A stretch of 64,000 nt of DNA from Lachancea dasiensis. Lineage: Eukaryota; Ascomycota; Saccharomycetes; Saccharomycetales; Saccharomycetaceae. Where the stretch lies: NCBI GenBank assembly GCA_900074725.1, contig LT598458.1, positions 496,001 through 560,000 of the forward strand, read 5' to 3'. Positions 56,512 through 64,000 of the stretch are shown piece by piece. Under the pieces are notes generated by a model that was not told the DNA's origin, did not search any database, and saw only the letters and a list, made by a program, of their open reading frames with translations. The stretch's first letter is position 1, and every line of letters begins with the position of its first letter. The position numbers and the translations under genes were made by a program.

Positions 56512-57592
56512 GGTTTACGTGAGAAATCGGTTCGCTGGTTCAGTTGTGCTGGTTGAAATGTCGTCAAACAATAAACACAACGAAAATAGGAAAGAAACCA
56601 ACTATCAGGGTAGTATTCAATAGCTCGTAACCTTATCGCTCATCACCTATGTGTGGTCGTTATATACGGAACGTTGAACGCTCGGATTGGCCGTTCATGT
56701 CCGCTTAGCCCTCTGCTAGGCAGTTTCCTGGTGGTAAATTTTGGTCATAGTCGGACGGGACGATTATGATTCGGTTCACCTGTTGTAAATTATGCTATTT
56801 CATCTCATGAATGAAGAAGTAGCAGGTGATGACAGGTGGACGTTGCGTGTTGCTTTATTGAGATACGAAAAACCTCGCCGTAGCTAGTATTGAAGTCACT
56901 GAACTCCCTTTGCGATACGAATGGCATTCAGTTGAGTATTGACTCCGCAGCACATAACAAGACATACGCCTTAGAGTTGTGCCGCGGTTAGAGAGGACAC
57001 TTCGTTCGAATGCGTGACGAGGTAAATATTCTAGGAACGGTGGTTTTTCCCTATATGTGTATGAGTGCTTATTGCAACCGCTGCTACCCATATTCAATCT
57101 TTGCCTTTGCAGTTGTCTTTAAGGTTCATCTGAGACGCAGCTTCCTCGTTAATAGCATTTCAAAAGTTAGAAATCGCAACTCGCAAAACTCCAGAATGTT
57201 GGTATGCAACTGGTGATACCATATCTATGGAATACTGATGGTTTGGTTGGGTAAGTCACTAATTGAAAGCTTAAGCTCCCCTCTCCGCGGTTAAATCAGC
57301 AGGTAGCCTCACAAACAGATAGAGAACTAGCATTTTATGGAGATTTTGGGGTACCATCACCCTCCCTAGCTCGAAGATCCTTCAATTGTATCAAGGAACA
57401 AAGATCAAGACGGCTCGAATGTCATTTAGAATCGAAGAGATCGCTAGACTTGTTCTTTAAAGGTCTAATGACGCTACGTGGTAGTCGTATAAAGTTATAA
57501 AGTACTAAGACAAAAAAATCTCGGAAACTGAGTAAAGTTTGAACACCTTACCGTCCAGTAAACGATACGGAATCAAACAGAACAAGTTCCAA
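56512..57592. other. Divergent intergenic region ATG42-ATP19 (1.08 kb)
   Basis: Holds two promoters. Only short unrelated frames occur. I see no tRNA, repeat or centromere element. The last 100 bases are AT-rich, as expected before ATP19. Confidence 0.55.
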
Positions 57593-57793
57593 ATGGGATC
57601 AGCTTATCATATTTTGGGTAGAACTTTCCAACCACACCAGCTAGCACTTGGAACGATTGCTGCAGTAGCTGCGTTCGCGATTCCAAACCCATTCGCTAGC
57701 TCCGCCGCAAAGGAAGTTGAAATTAAAGCTGGATCCAAGGAGGAAGAGAAATTCATCACCGAGTATCTCCAAAAGCACGCTGAAAAACATTAA
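57593..57793 (+). CDS. ATP19: F1Fo ATP synthase subunit k
   Basis: Small inner-membrane protein associated with dimeric ATP synthase. The ATG at 57593 gives MGSAYHILGRTFQPHQLALG and 66 residues (68 in S. cerevisiae). The frame is open 18 codons further upstream without ATG. A single membrane segment covers about residues 17-32 (LALGTIAAVAAFAIPNPF), followed by a charged tail EEEKFITEYLQKHAEKH that closely parallels the S. cerevisiae EEKFIENYLKKHSEK. It converges with BRX1, as YOL077W-A does with YOL077C. Confidence 0.95.
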   Translation: MGSAYHILGRTFQPHQLALGTIAAVAAFAIPNPFASSAAKEVEIKAGSKEEEKFITEYLQKHAEKH

Positions 57794-58070
57794 ATAGGAG
57801 CAATAAAAGTATTTGATTATATCCCAGTAATAGATGAAGTGAAGTACGACTGCAAGAATGGAACTGCGCACCGCGGAATCATGACCACTGAAAAAATCTC
57901 TATGCCAGTGTGCTGGGTGTTGCAGTGATAAATGATATTATACATAGATTTAAATTGGTTGTGGCCTCATTTCTCGTCACGCCAGATGGAAGAGACGCAA
58001 TGTGAATTGGGAACTCGATCTAACAGTTTGCTCGAATAGGTACCCATGCACTTTAAACATTAGGAGCCAA

Positions 58071-58949
58071 TCAGTTCTTGAACACAACATCATTGGAAAG
58101 CGGATCAGCGGCCAATACATTTTCGCGTCTCTTGATTTTACGTTGAATAGCGGCGTCGGACCTGTTGCGGGCTTCCTCAGCAGCTTGCTGTTTGATTTGA
58201 GCTCTGACAACATTAGGCGAAACGTACTGCTTGTTTTCGTAGATCTTGGGGCCACCGAATGATCCCTCTAAAATCAAAATTACTGTCATTACGAAACGAG
58301 GACCAATTTCAACCAGAGAGATGTCCTCCTCATCCTTTTTCTCGCCTTCTTCGTACTCCTCTTGGTTTCTTGCCTTGTGCGATATTTCGTAAGATCTAAC
58401 CCAGATTTTGTCGTCTACAATACTGAACGACATGACGTGGTCAATGAAAGGCTTGGATTTCCGAGCCTGTGGCGGGACCCCAAAGTTGTGCATGAACATT
58501 TCTTTGATAAGTCTATAGTGAGGAGATGAGTCGAAGCGAGAATCGAAGGAAAGAACCGGTCTGGAGCCCTTCAAGCAATTCCCGGTAAAGTTCAGTTCAT
58601 CCATGGTGTGTAGGTTCTGCAGGTAGAATTTGATAGTCGGCCCATTGGGTGGCTTAGAGAGCCACATGTACAGATCTTGGTGCTTACGCGCTTCGAAGAA
58701 CAAAACGTTATTGCAGTTGTATAATTCAGCAATTTCATTAAGTTGACCCAAATCTTTCTTAGTGTCCAATTTAGGTTCTTTGCGCGATTGGGGCAACAGA
58801 CTGTGCAAATCTTGGATCAAATGCCTATGTCTGTACGTTATCCCTCTAGAAGAGATAAGAAGTGTACGCTGCTTGTTCATGAAAACCTTTTCATCTTTTG
58901 CATGTTTCCCGGAGGACTTTCCGGCTAGCACCTTATGAATAGAGGACAT
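58071..58949 (-). CDS. BRX1: Ribosome biogenesis protein Brx1 (Brix domain)
   Basis: Nucleolar factor of early pre-60S particles that works with Ebp2. The product has 292 residues (291 in S. cerevisiae). The Brix domain spans about 28-215, beginning KQRTLLISSRGITYRHRHL and containing the sigma70-like motif region with LYMWLSKPPNGPTIKF and NFTGNCLKGSRPVLSFD (key words KGSRPVLSFD). The C-terminus is Arg/Lys-rich with IQRKIKRRENVLAADP. Its upstream region has PAC and RRPE motifs shared with other 60S assembly genes in this window. Confidence 0.97.
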   Translation of the reverse strand: MSSIHKVLAGKSSGKHAKDEKVFMNKQRTLLISSRGITYRHRHLIQDLHSLLPQSRKEPKLDTKKDLGQLNEIAELYNCNNVLFFEARKHQDLYMWLSKPPNGPTIKFYLQNLHTMDELNFTGNCLKGSRPVLSFDSRFDSSPHYRLIKEMFMHNFGVPPQARKSKPFIDHVMSFSIVDDKIWVRSYEISHKARNQEEYEEGEKKDEEDISLVEIGPRFVMTVILILEGSFGGPKIYENKQYVSPNVVRAQIKQQAAEEARNRSDAAIQRKIKRRENVLAADPLSNDVVFKN

Positions 58950-59263
58950 TTGCCAAAATAAATCTGAATCGAAGGTCTAGCTGATATCTGGAAAAAAAAT
59001 GTCTCCAAGCTTCAAGGTGATCAACTAGTCTAATCAGCTAAAAGTTGAGCTAGTTTATGTTCTTATTAGCACGTCGTCAAGCTCATCGCAGCTCATCTCA
59101 TCACCAGTAGCTAAAATTTTTTTTCACTTTCCTAGCCGCTTCGTGACAGACAACATCAGCAAGCTTCAATCCAAGTTCATATAGAGAGACCAAAACTCCA
59201 GAAAATAAGAGCACTTAATAGACAGACCTTCATCTGTAATTGCCGTGCCGGAACAACAAAACA
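58950..59263. promoter_or_regulatory. BRX1-MDM20 promoter with PAC and RRPE motifs
   Basis: GCTCATCGC (59081-59089) is an inverted PAC core, followed at once by GCTCATCTCATC (59091-59102), and an A/T tract AAAATTTTTTTTCA at 59113-59126 of RRPE type. Compact clustering within 46 bases is typical of ribosome-biogenesis promoters. The motifs most likely drive BRX1, about 130-180 bases away. Confidence 0.75.
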
Positions 59264-61612
59264 ATGGATAATGCCAGAGACTCAATATTCGAAGCATTGG
59301 CGCGTGGGAACGGGAAGCTTGCAACGCAATTAAGTGCGAAACTATGTGGTCAATTTCCTAAGGCTAGTTTCCCTAGGCTGCTCGACCAATATGTCCGGTT
59401 CCGGCAGAATAAAGGTAAATACGACGCAAAGGTGATGCTAGAGCCGTTATTAGAAAATTCTTCACTGCCCAGTGACCTTCGTTCGCTCGAGTTACTTCAC
59501 CAGTTTCGGTTAGAATTAGGTCATCTGGATCGCGCCTTAGACGGATACAAGAAGGCGATGCAAAAGTATCCCAGTCTTGAAATTGGGTACGGTTGGTTCA
59601 GTAAAGCGATAGAGGATTTGAATCTGCGGCATATGGTCCAGGCTTCGTTTCAACTTAAGCGTTGGTCGCAGGACCCGCGCATGATGCAATTCTGGAACGC
59701 ATTGTCGACAGTGGCTCTAATAAAACTCCAACCTAAACAGATAACCGAAAAGGAGCGCCAATTGAATGCCACATTAGCTCTTAAGACCCTGGAGGGCCTC
59801 AAACCTTTCCAATCGGACCAAGAGACAATAATTTTCTGTCATGTGTGTGAGATATGCGACAACAAATCGAAAGAAATTGTGGTTGAACTACTTCCAGCGT
59901 TCGAACAGGGAAGCCATGATAAATTTTCTGTGGATCTGTACCTGAAAAACTTCCTTATCAATCACCTTTCAATTGTGGGCGACAATCATAACTTATTCAA
60001 CGTCTGCAACTTCTTGCTCCAATACCTTGACGATTTTACGATTTTAACCAACCTTATTGAGAGTGGTAAAGCCTGCAATAAGCCCAAGGGGACTGTGGAG
60101 GAAATAATTGGGATTCGTAAGTCTCGGAATCATTTTCTTGCTCGCCTTCATTTAGATGTGGTTTATGGTGGTACTATCATGGAAACTTCGATCGAAAGCT
60201 ATTTAGAGCATTTTCACGATAAACCATGCTGTGTGCCGGATTTAACCCACTACCAAAAAGAAATCCCCATCACTACCATAAAAAAATCGATGAGTAAATT
60301 TCCCGGTGGGCTGGTGCATGACTGTAATTACACCAAGCTTGTTGGAGATAATGACCGGACGTACTTTTTTGAACTGTTTTCAAAGTACAAGCACACATTA
60401 AAGGAGAAGCCAAAGACAGATTACTCATGCTGTTCATATTTTATTCTGCAAATCCTACACTCACTTATTAATGACGAATGTTTAAGTCTCGAGAATGCCG
60501 TCACCGGTATTGCTCTGCTGGAAGAGTATCAAGCCCTTGATCCTTACAATTTTGAGACCAGAGTCTGGCTGGTGGTCATGTACAACTACCTGGGATGTCC
60601 CACTTTGGCCTACGAGCATTTTGTGGAATTGAAAGTTAAAAACTTGCAAGTGGACTCAGTTGATTTTCTCATGACAACCAGATATTCCACTTTATTCCCC
60701 GTCAAAGATCACGGCTTCGCTGGCCACTTAAGGTCGAGTGACAACGTTCACAAGTCCACCGCTAATTTACCAAGGTTCATCCAGATTTCTTTCGAGCGTA
60801 AAAGTTATAGTAAGATTCTTGGCATGTTAGAATTGTACCACAAGGTGACCACTTCCTTGACAAAATGGTCAAGACTAGGTGAGCAATTACAACAGGCACG
60901 AATCTTCAACGATAAACGTGGAGAACTGTTAAGAAATCTGCAGGATTCATTAACCATGTTATGTCAGTATAGTACTAATTATGGCATCGATGCTGGCCGT
61001 GATTTGTTGCTTTTGAGCGATAATCGTGATTTTTCGATTTTGGGCTCCATGCAAACAACTTGTACTGAAGTCACCGCCTACTTGAAACAGGACTCGGCCT
61101 CTGTGCTGGCTACTTGTTTGCAGGAGTTATTATTGGGGCTAAGCAATTCGGGGGAACGTAATGAGGTAATCGAGGAAATTTTGTTAGCGCACGGTACCGC
61201 CTTAAGCAGCAAAATGACACCAGCTGAAAGATGGGCATTTGGAACTATAAAATTGGTATATGAGTCACAATTTGATGAGTCAAAGACTTCTCAGTTGGTA
61301 GAGCAACTGAGTGCATGCCCCGAACTTGGAGCCCAAGCATGGCACTTAGTCCACGATTTCCACTTACAGTTGGCTACGCTGAAAACTCTTGATCAGATGA
61401 AACGCATCAAAGACTCGAAATGCAGGTCTTTGGTTAAATCCCTTCTGCGTAGACTGCGAGAAGAGGGTCCAAATTTAATCAAGCAATATCTTGATACTGT
61501 GGCCGTCATTGAGCCTAGTAATGGGGTATTGCAGCAGCTAAATATCAAGCCCATGAAACTTCGCATTGCCAACTCGATTATGGCCACCTTCAAATCTGCT
61601 AGGAACCTCTAG
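59264..61612 (+). CDS. MDM20: NatB N-terminal acetyltransferase auxiliary subunit Mdm20
   Basis: Ribosome-associated, TPR-like scaffold of NatB (with Nat3), which acetylates N-termini beginning Met-Asp, Met-Glu and Met-Asn, including tropomyosin and actin. A TTG-initiated frame begins at 59240, but the first ATG at 59264 gives MDNARDSIFEALARGNG and 782 residues (796 in S. cerevisiae). Helical TPR-like repeats occur in the N-terminal third, for example ELLHQFRLELGHLDRALDGY (key word GHLDRALDGY), and the conserved middle has YNFETRVWLVVMYNYLG. The protein's own Met-Asp start makes it a potential NatB substrate. YOL076W orthologue beside BRX1. Confidence 0.93.
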   Translation: MDNARDSIFEALARGNGKLATQLSAKLCGQFPKASFPRLLDQYVRFRQNKGKYDAKVMLEPLLENSSLPSDLRSLELLHQFRLELGHLDRALDGYKKAMQKYPSLEIGYGWFSKAIEDLNLRHMVQASFQLKRWSQDPRMMQFWNALSTVALIKLQPKQITEKERQLNATLALKTLEGLKPFQSDQETIIFCHVCEICDNKSKEIVVELLPAFEQGSHDKFSVDLYLKNFLINHLSIVGDNHNLFNVCNFLLQYLDDFTILTNLIESGKACNKPKGTVEEIIGIRKSRNHFLARLHLDVVYGGTIMETSIESYLEHFHDKPCCVPDLTHYQKEIPITTIKKSMSKFPGGLVHDCNYTKLVGDNDRTYFFELFSKYKHTLKEKPKTDYSCCSYFILQILHSLINDECLSLENAVTGIALLEEYQALDPYNFETRVWLVVMYNYLGCPTLAYEHFVELKVKNLQVDSVDFLMTTRYSTLFPVKDHGFAGHLRSSDNVHKSTANLPRFIQISFERKSYSKILGMLELYHKVTTSLTKWSRLGEQLQQARIFNDKRGELLRNLQDSLTMLCQYSTNYGIDAGRDLLLLSDNRDFSILGSMQTTCTEVTAYLKQDSASVLATCLQELLLGLSNSGERNEVIEEILLAHGTALSSKMTPAERWAFGTIKLVYESQFDESKTSQLVEQLSACPELGAQAWHLVHDFHLQLATLKTLDQMKRIKDSKCRSLVKSLLRRLREEGPNLIKQYLDTVAVIEPSNGVLQQLNIKPMKLRIANSIMATFKSARNL

Positions 61613-61881
61613 CCACATGCATTAGGGTCTTTTAACGTGTATAGTGCTTTACAAATGTCCTCGAATTTTTTTTCTGGAGACACAATAAAGCTTGTCCGAA
61701 AAACTAGTTGAAAACGCGATTTTCGACCAAGCCAGCAAATCCTCGCAAACCGGGTTTCAACAGCGCGATTGACATAGTTCCGTGTTTATTAACGAGAGCT
61801 CTTACTCAGAGATTGGTTTCCATAGGGTATAGGGGTCAATTGCCAAGTGTCGGGCGTGTACAGCCTTGTTAAATACATACC

Positions 61882-63750
61882 ATGATAGTCCTGACCAAGC
61901 GATTTACTAAGGTCTTCAAGCTGTCCCTGGTGGCAGCCTTGTTCTGTGTGGCGTTTGTTTTGTCGAGTAAGTACGTTGACAGAGACATGGCTTCCCTAGA
62001 ATACCGCAAATATCTTCAAGAATACATCGACACCTATACGGGGACAGTTGGCAGTCAAAATGATGATGGGGGAGGCACAAAATTGGGAAAGTCTTACGAG
62101 GGAGGAGATGTAGCCGATGGAGATATGGGGTCTCGTGGTAAGGAATTGGTTTCGGGTGATACAATGAAGCCAACCGGTGAGTCTGCACGGGATCAGAAAC
62201 GTAGGGAGAACTTGCAGAAGTTTTATAAGCAGGTATTCCATAGTTTGAGAATGAACTCTCCTATGGGCAAATCCGAACGTCAGTACGACCCTCGTTGTAA
62301 ACTCAATGGTGACATTGGTGCACGTACGGATGACTATGAAAACTGGTCAAAGCTAACCAGTAAAAACCTTGGAGAATGTTTGATTCTTTCCAACAAAGAG
62401 AAATCCTTGCTAAAAAATAAGCACGACGATTTTGTGGAAAGTCTGCGGCCTCTGGTACTACCTAAAGGGACCTACAAGGGCGACGGGATCGTCACCGTGG
62501 GGGGTGGGAAGTTCTCTGTATTATCATTTTTGATCATCAAAACCCTGCGAAACCTGGGAACAACGTTGCCTGTTGAAGTCTTTATCCCCCCTAAGGATGA
62601 AGGTGAAACTGAATTCTGTAATACACTCTTGCCGAAGTACAATGCAAAATGTATCTACATCTCAGATGTGTTACCAAAGGATGTCATTGACAACTTTGAT
62701 TTCAAAGGCTACCAATTCAAGTCTATTTCAATCATTGCGTCTAGCTTCGAAAACTTGCTGCTTTTGGATGCGGACAATTTCCCCATCAAGGATTTAGACA
62801 ACGTCTTTGACGAAGAACCATATAAGAGTACTGGTATGGTCCTATGGCCAGATTTTTGGAGGCGCACTACTAATCCAGCCTACTATGAGATCGCCGACAT
62901 TTCGGTTAATTACAAAAAAAGAGTAAGAAACTGTATGGATGATGTCACTCCCCCTCGAGCGTATACCGAAGATATTAGCGATTTATCTGATGTTCCTCTA
63001 CATGATCTAGAATACACAATTCCAGATGTGTCCACAGAGTCTGGTCAGCTAATGATCAGCAAGTCTAAGCATTTACCTACCGTATTGTTGTCCTTATATT
63101 ACAATGTTAACGGACCATCGTGGTACTATCCAATATTCTCCCAAAAGGCTTCCGGTGAAGGCGACAAAGAAACATTTATTGCCGCTGCCAACTTTTATGG
63201 TCTGTCTTCTTATCAAGTCAAATCAATGACAGCTGTAGACGGTTATCATCACTCTGAAGGCTTCCGTGGCGTGGCAATGTTGCAGCACGATTTTGTCCAA
63301 GATTATCAGCGTTACCAGTGGGCAACAAATGATATTCACACCCAGTATTCTGGCGTGGCTCCTCAGTACTTGAAGCTAGACTCAGAGTACTCACCTGAAG
63401 CATTTTACAAAAAATACTTCGAGCCTGAAGATCTCAAAGAGGTTGATATTATGTTTGTGCATTCAAATCTGCCTAAATTTGATCCTTTTACGCTTTGGTC
63501 GGACCAAGACCTTATTGTGAATGGGGAACACATTCGGTCCTACACTAATTTGAAGCGGCTAAATGGTTATGATTTAGAGTTGGAAAATTTCCGTGCACTT
63601 AACGAGTATTTGTGTGTGCAAAGATCTCAATTCAAATACTTAGAAAATGAATTGGGTGACGACCCCAAGAAATGGAACAGCATGTGCAAGTACATTAAAG
63701 ACAGGCTTAAGTTTTTGGAACGTACACATGTAGATGCAGTTCAAGGATAG
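61882..63750 (+). CDS. Golgi alpha-1,2-mannosyltransferase, MNN2/MNN5 family
   Basis: Type II membrane glycosyltransferase adding alpha-1,2-mannose branches to the outer chain of N-glycans. The product has 622 residues (Mnn2 597, Mnn5 586). A short basic cytosolic tail precedes one membrane anchor at about residues 13-29 (LSLVAALFCVAFVLSS). A Gly/Asp-rich stem runs to about 95. The catalytic domain includes LPVEVFIPPKDEGETEFCN (key words VEVFIPP), the DxD-type motif LLLDADNFPIKD near 293-304 and WPDFWRRTTNP. I cannot decide between MNN2 and MNN5 by eye, and this gene is not next to MDM20 in S. cerevisiae as far as I recall, so no symbol is given. Confidence 0.9.
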   Translation: MIVLTKRFTKVFKLSLVAALFCVAFVLSSKYVDRDMASLEYRKYLQEYIDTYTGTVGSQNDDGGGTKLGKSYEGGDVADGDMGSRGKELVSGDTMKPTGESARDQKRRENLQKFYKQVFHSLRMNSPMGKSERQYDPRCKLNGDIGARTDDYENWSKLTSKNLGECLILSNKEKSLLKNKHDDFVESLRPLVLPKGTYKGDGIVTVGGGKFSVLSFLIIKTLRNLGTTLPVEVFIPPKDEGETEFCNTLLPKYNAKCIYISDVLPKDVIDNFDFKGYQFKSISIIASSFENLLLLDADNFPIKDLDNVFDEEPYKSTGMVLWPDFWRRTTNPAYYEIADISVNYKKRVRNCMDDVTPPRAYTEDISDLSDVPLHDLEYTIPDVSTESGQLMISKSKHLPTVLLSLYYNVNGPSWYYPIFSQKASGEGDKETFIAAANFYGLSSYQVKSMTAVDGYHHSEGFRGVAMLQHDFVQDYQRYQWATNDIHTQYSGVAPQYLKLDSEYSPEAFYKKYFEPEDLKEVDIMFVHSNLPKFDPFTLWSDQDLIVNGEHIRSYTNLKRLNGYDLELENFRALNEYLCVQRSQFKYLENELGDDPKKWNSMCKYIKDRLKFLERTHVDAVQG

Positions 63751-64000
63751 TGAACCGCATTAGTCTTTAGTTTATCCATGTAGTAAATTTTGATGAGAAG
63801 AAAGTTCTAGCTCTGATATAGAATTGTCTACATTTGGATGTCGTGAAGGGGAGGGCATGATGATTTTTCAAACAAGGGTGCTATGCTGTGGCTTCTTTTC
63901 GCTTCGCTTGACCGATCCCTATTGGCTTCGCTGGGCATCCAGTGTCATTTTTGACTCGTGCCAGGGATTCATCCAACCAGCGAATAAAAACCTGCTTTCA

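Overview
The window is nuclear DNA of a budding yeast of the family Saccharomycetaceae that branched before the whole-genome duplication (WGD). The genes are compact and almost all intronless, TATA-driven promoters are visible, and nearly every protein has a clear Saccharomyces cerevisiae orthologue. Genes that lie on two S. cerevisiae chromosome arms are interleaved here in one row: YLR268-272 with YOR174-176 on the left, and YBR139-154 with YOL076-087 on the right. That is the expected unduplicated ancestral order. Overall look and protein divergence fit Lachancea or a close relative, but the genus is an inference and I could not test it.

Left block (1-11283): the 3' part of YCS4 (condensin), HEM15 (ferrochelatase), ALE1 (lysophospholipid acyltransferase), MED4 (Mediator), CMG1 (G-patch protein), DCS1 (scavenger decapping enzyme) and SEC22 (SNARE). 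SEC22 carries a canonical 75-nt intron and an apparent one-base loss in a homopolymer at its 3' end. A 3.25-kb stretch with no convincing gene (11284-14532) follows and marks a synteny junction.

Middle block (14533-30573): a CREG-like, probably secreted protein with a His/Glu-rich 29-residue tandem-repeat tail; SPP381 (splicing), RIB7 (riboflavin), RPB5 (RNA polymerases I/II/III), DUF1 (WD40), MHF1 (histone fold) and MRPS9 (mitoribosome); then an ADH gene and a GAPDH (TDH) locus pointing away from each other across a 2-kb promoter region. The TDH locus holds two nearly identical partial copies on either side of a 20-N assembly gap, so it is probably a tandem pair, or else an assembly duplication.

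Right block (30574-64000): PHM7-like channel, a ZZ-finger Atg19/Nbr1-like autophagy receptor, SUP45 (eRF1), MAK5 and BMT2 (60S biogenesis), IRA1/2 (Ras-GAP), REX4, AVO1 (TORC2), ATG42 (vacuolar carboxypeptidase), ATP19, BRX1, MDM20 (NatB) and an MNN2/MNN5-type Golgi mannosyltransferase. Four promoters of ribosome-biogenesis or polymerase genes carry GATGAG (PAC-like) words, and three of the four also have a clear A/T-tract RRPE-like word.

I found no CRISPR array, transposon, LTR element, centromere or convincing tRNA gene. Nothing here looks like an entirely new system. The best leads are the CREG-like repeat protein, the SEC22 gene structure, the TDH tandem and the receptor that combines a ZZ finger with a C-terminal Atg8-binding motif.
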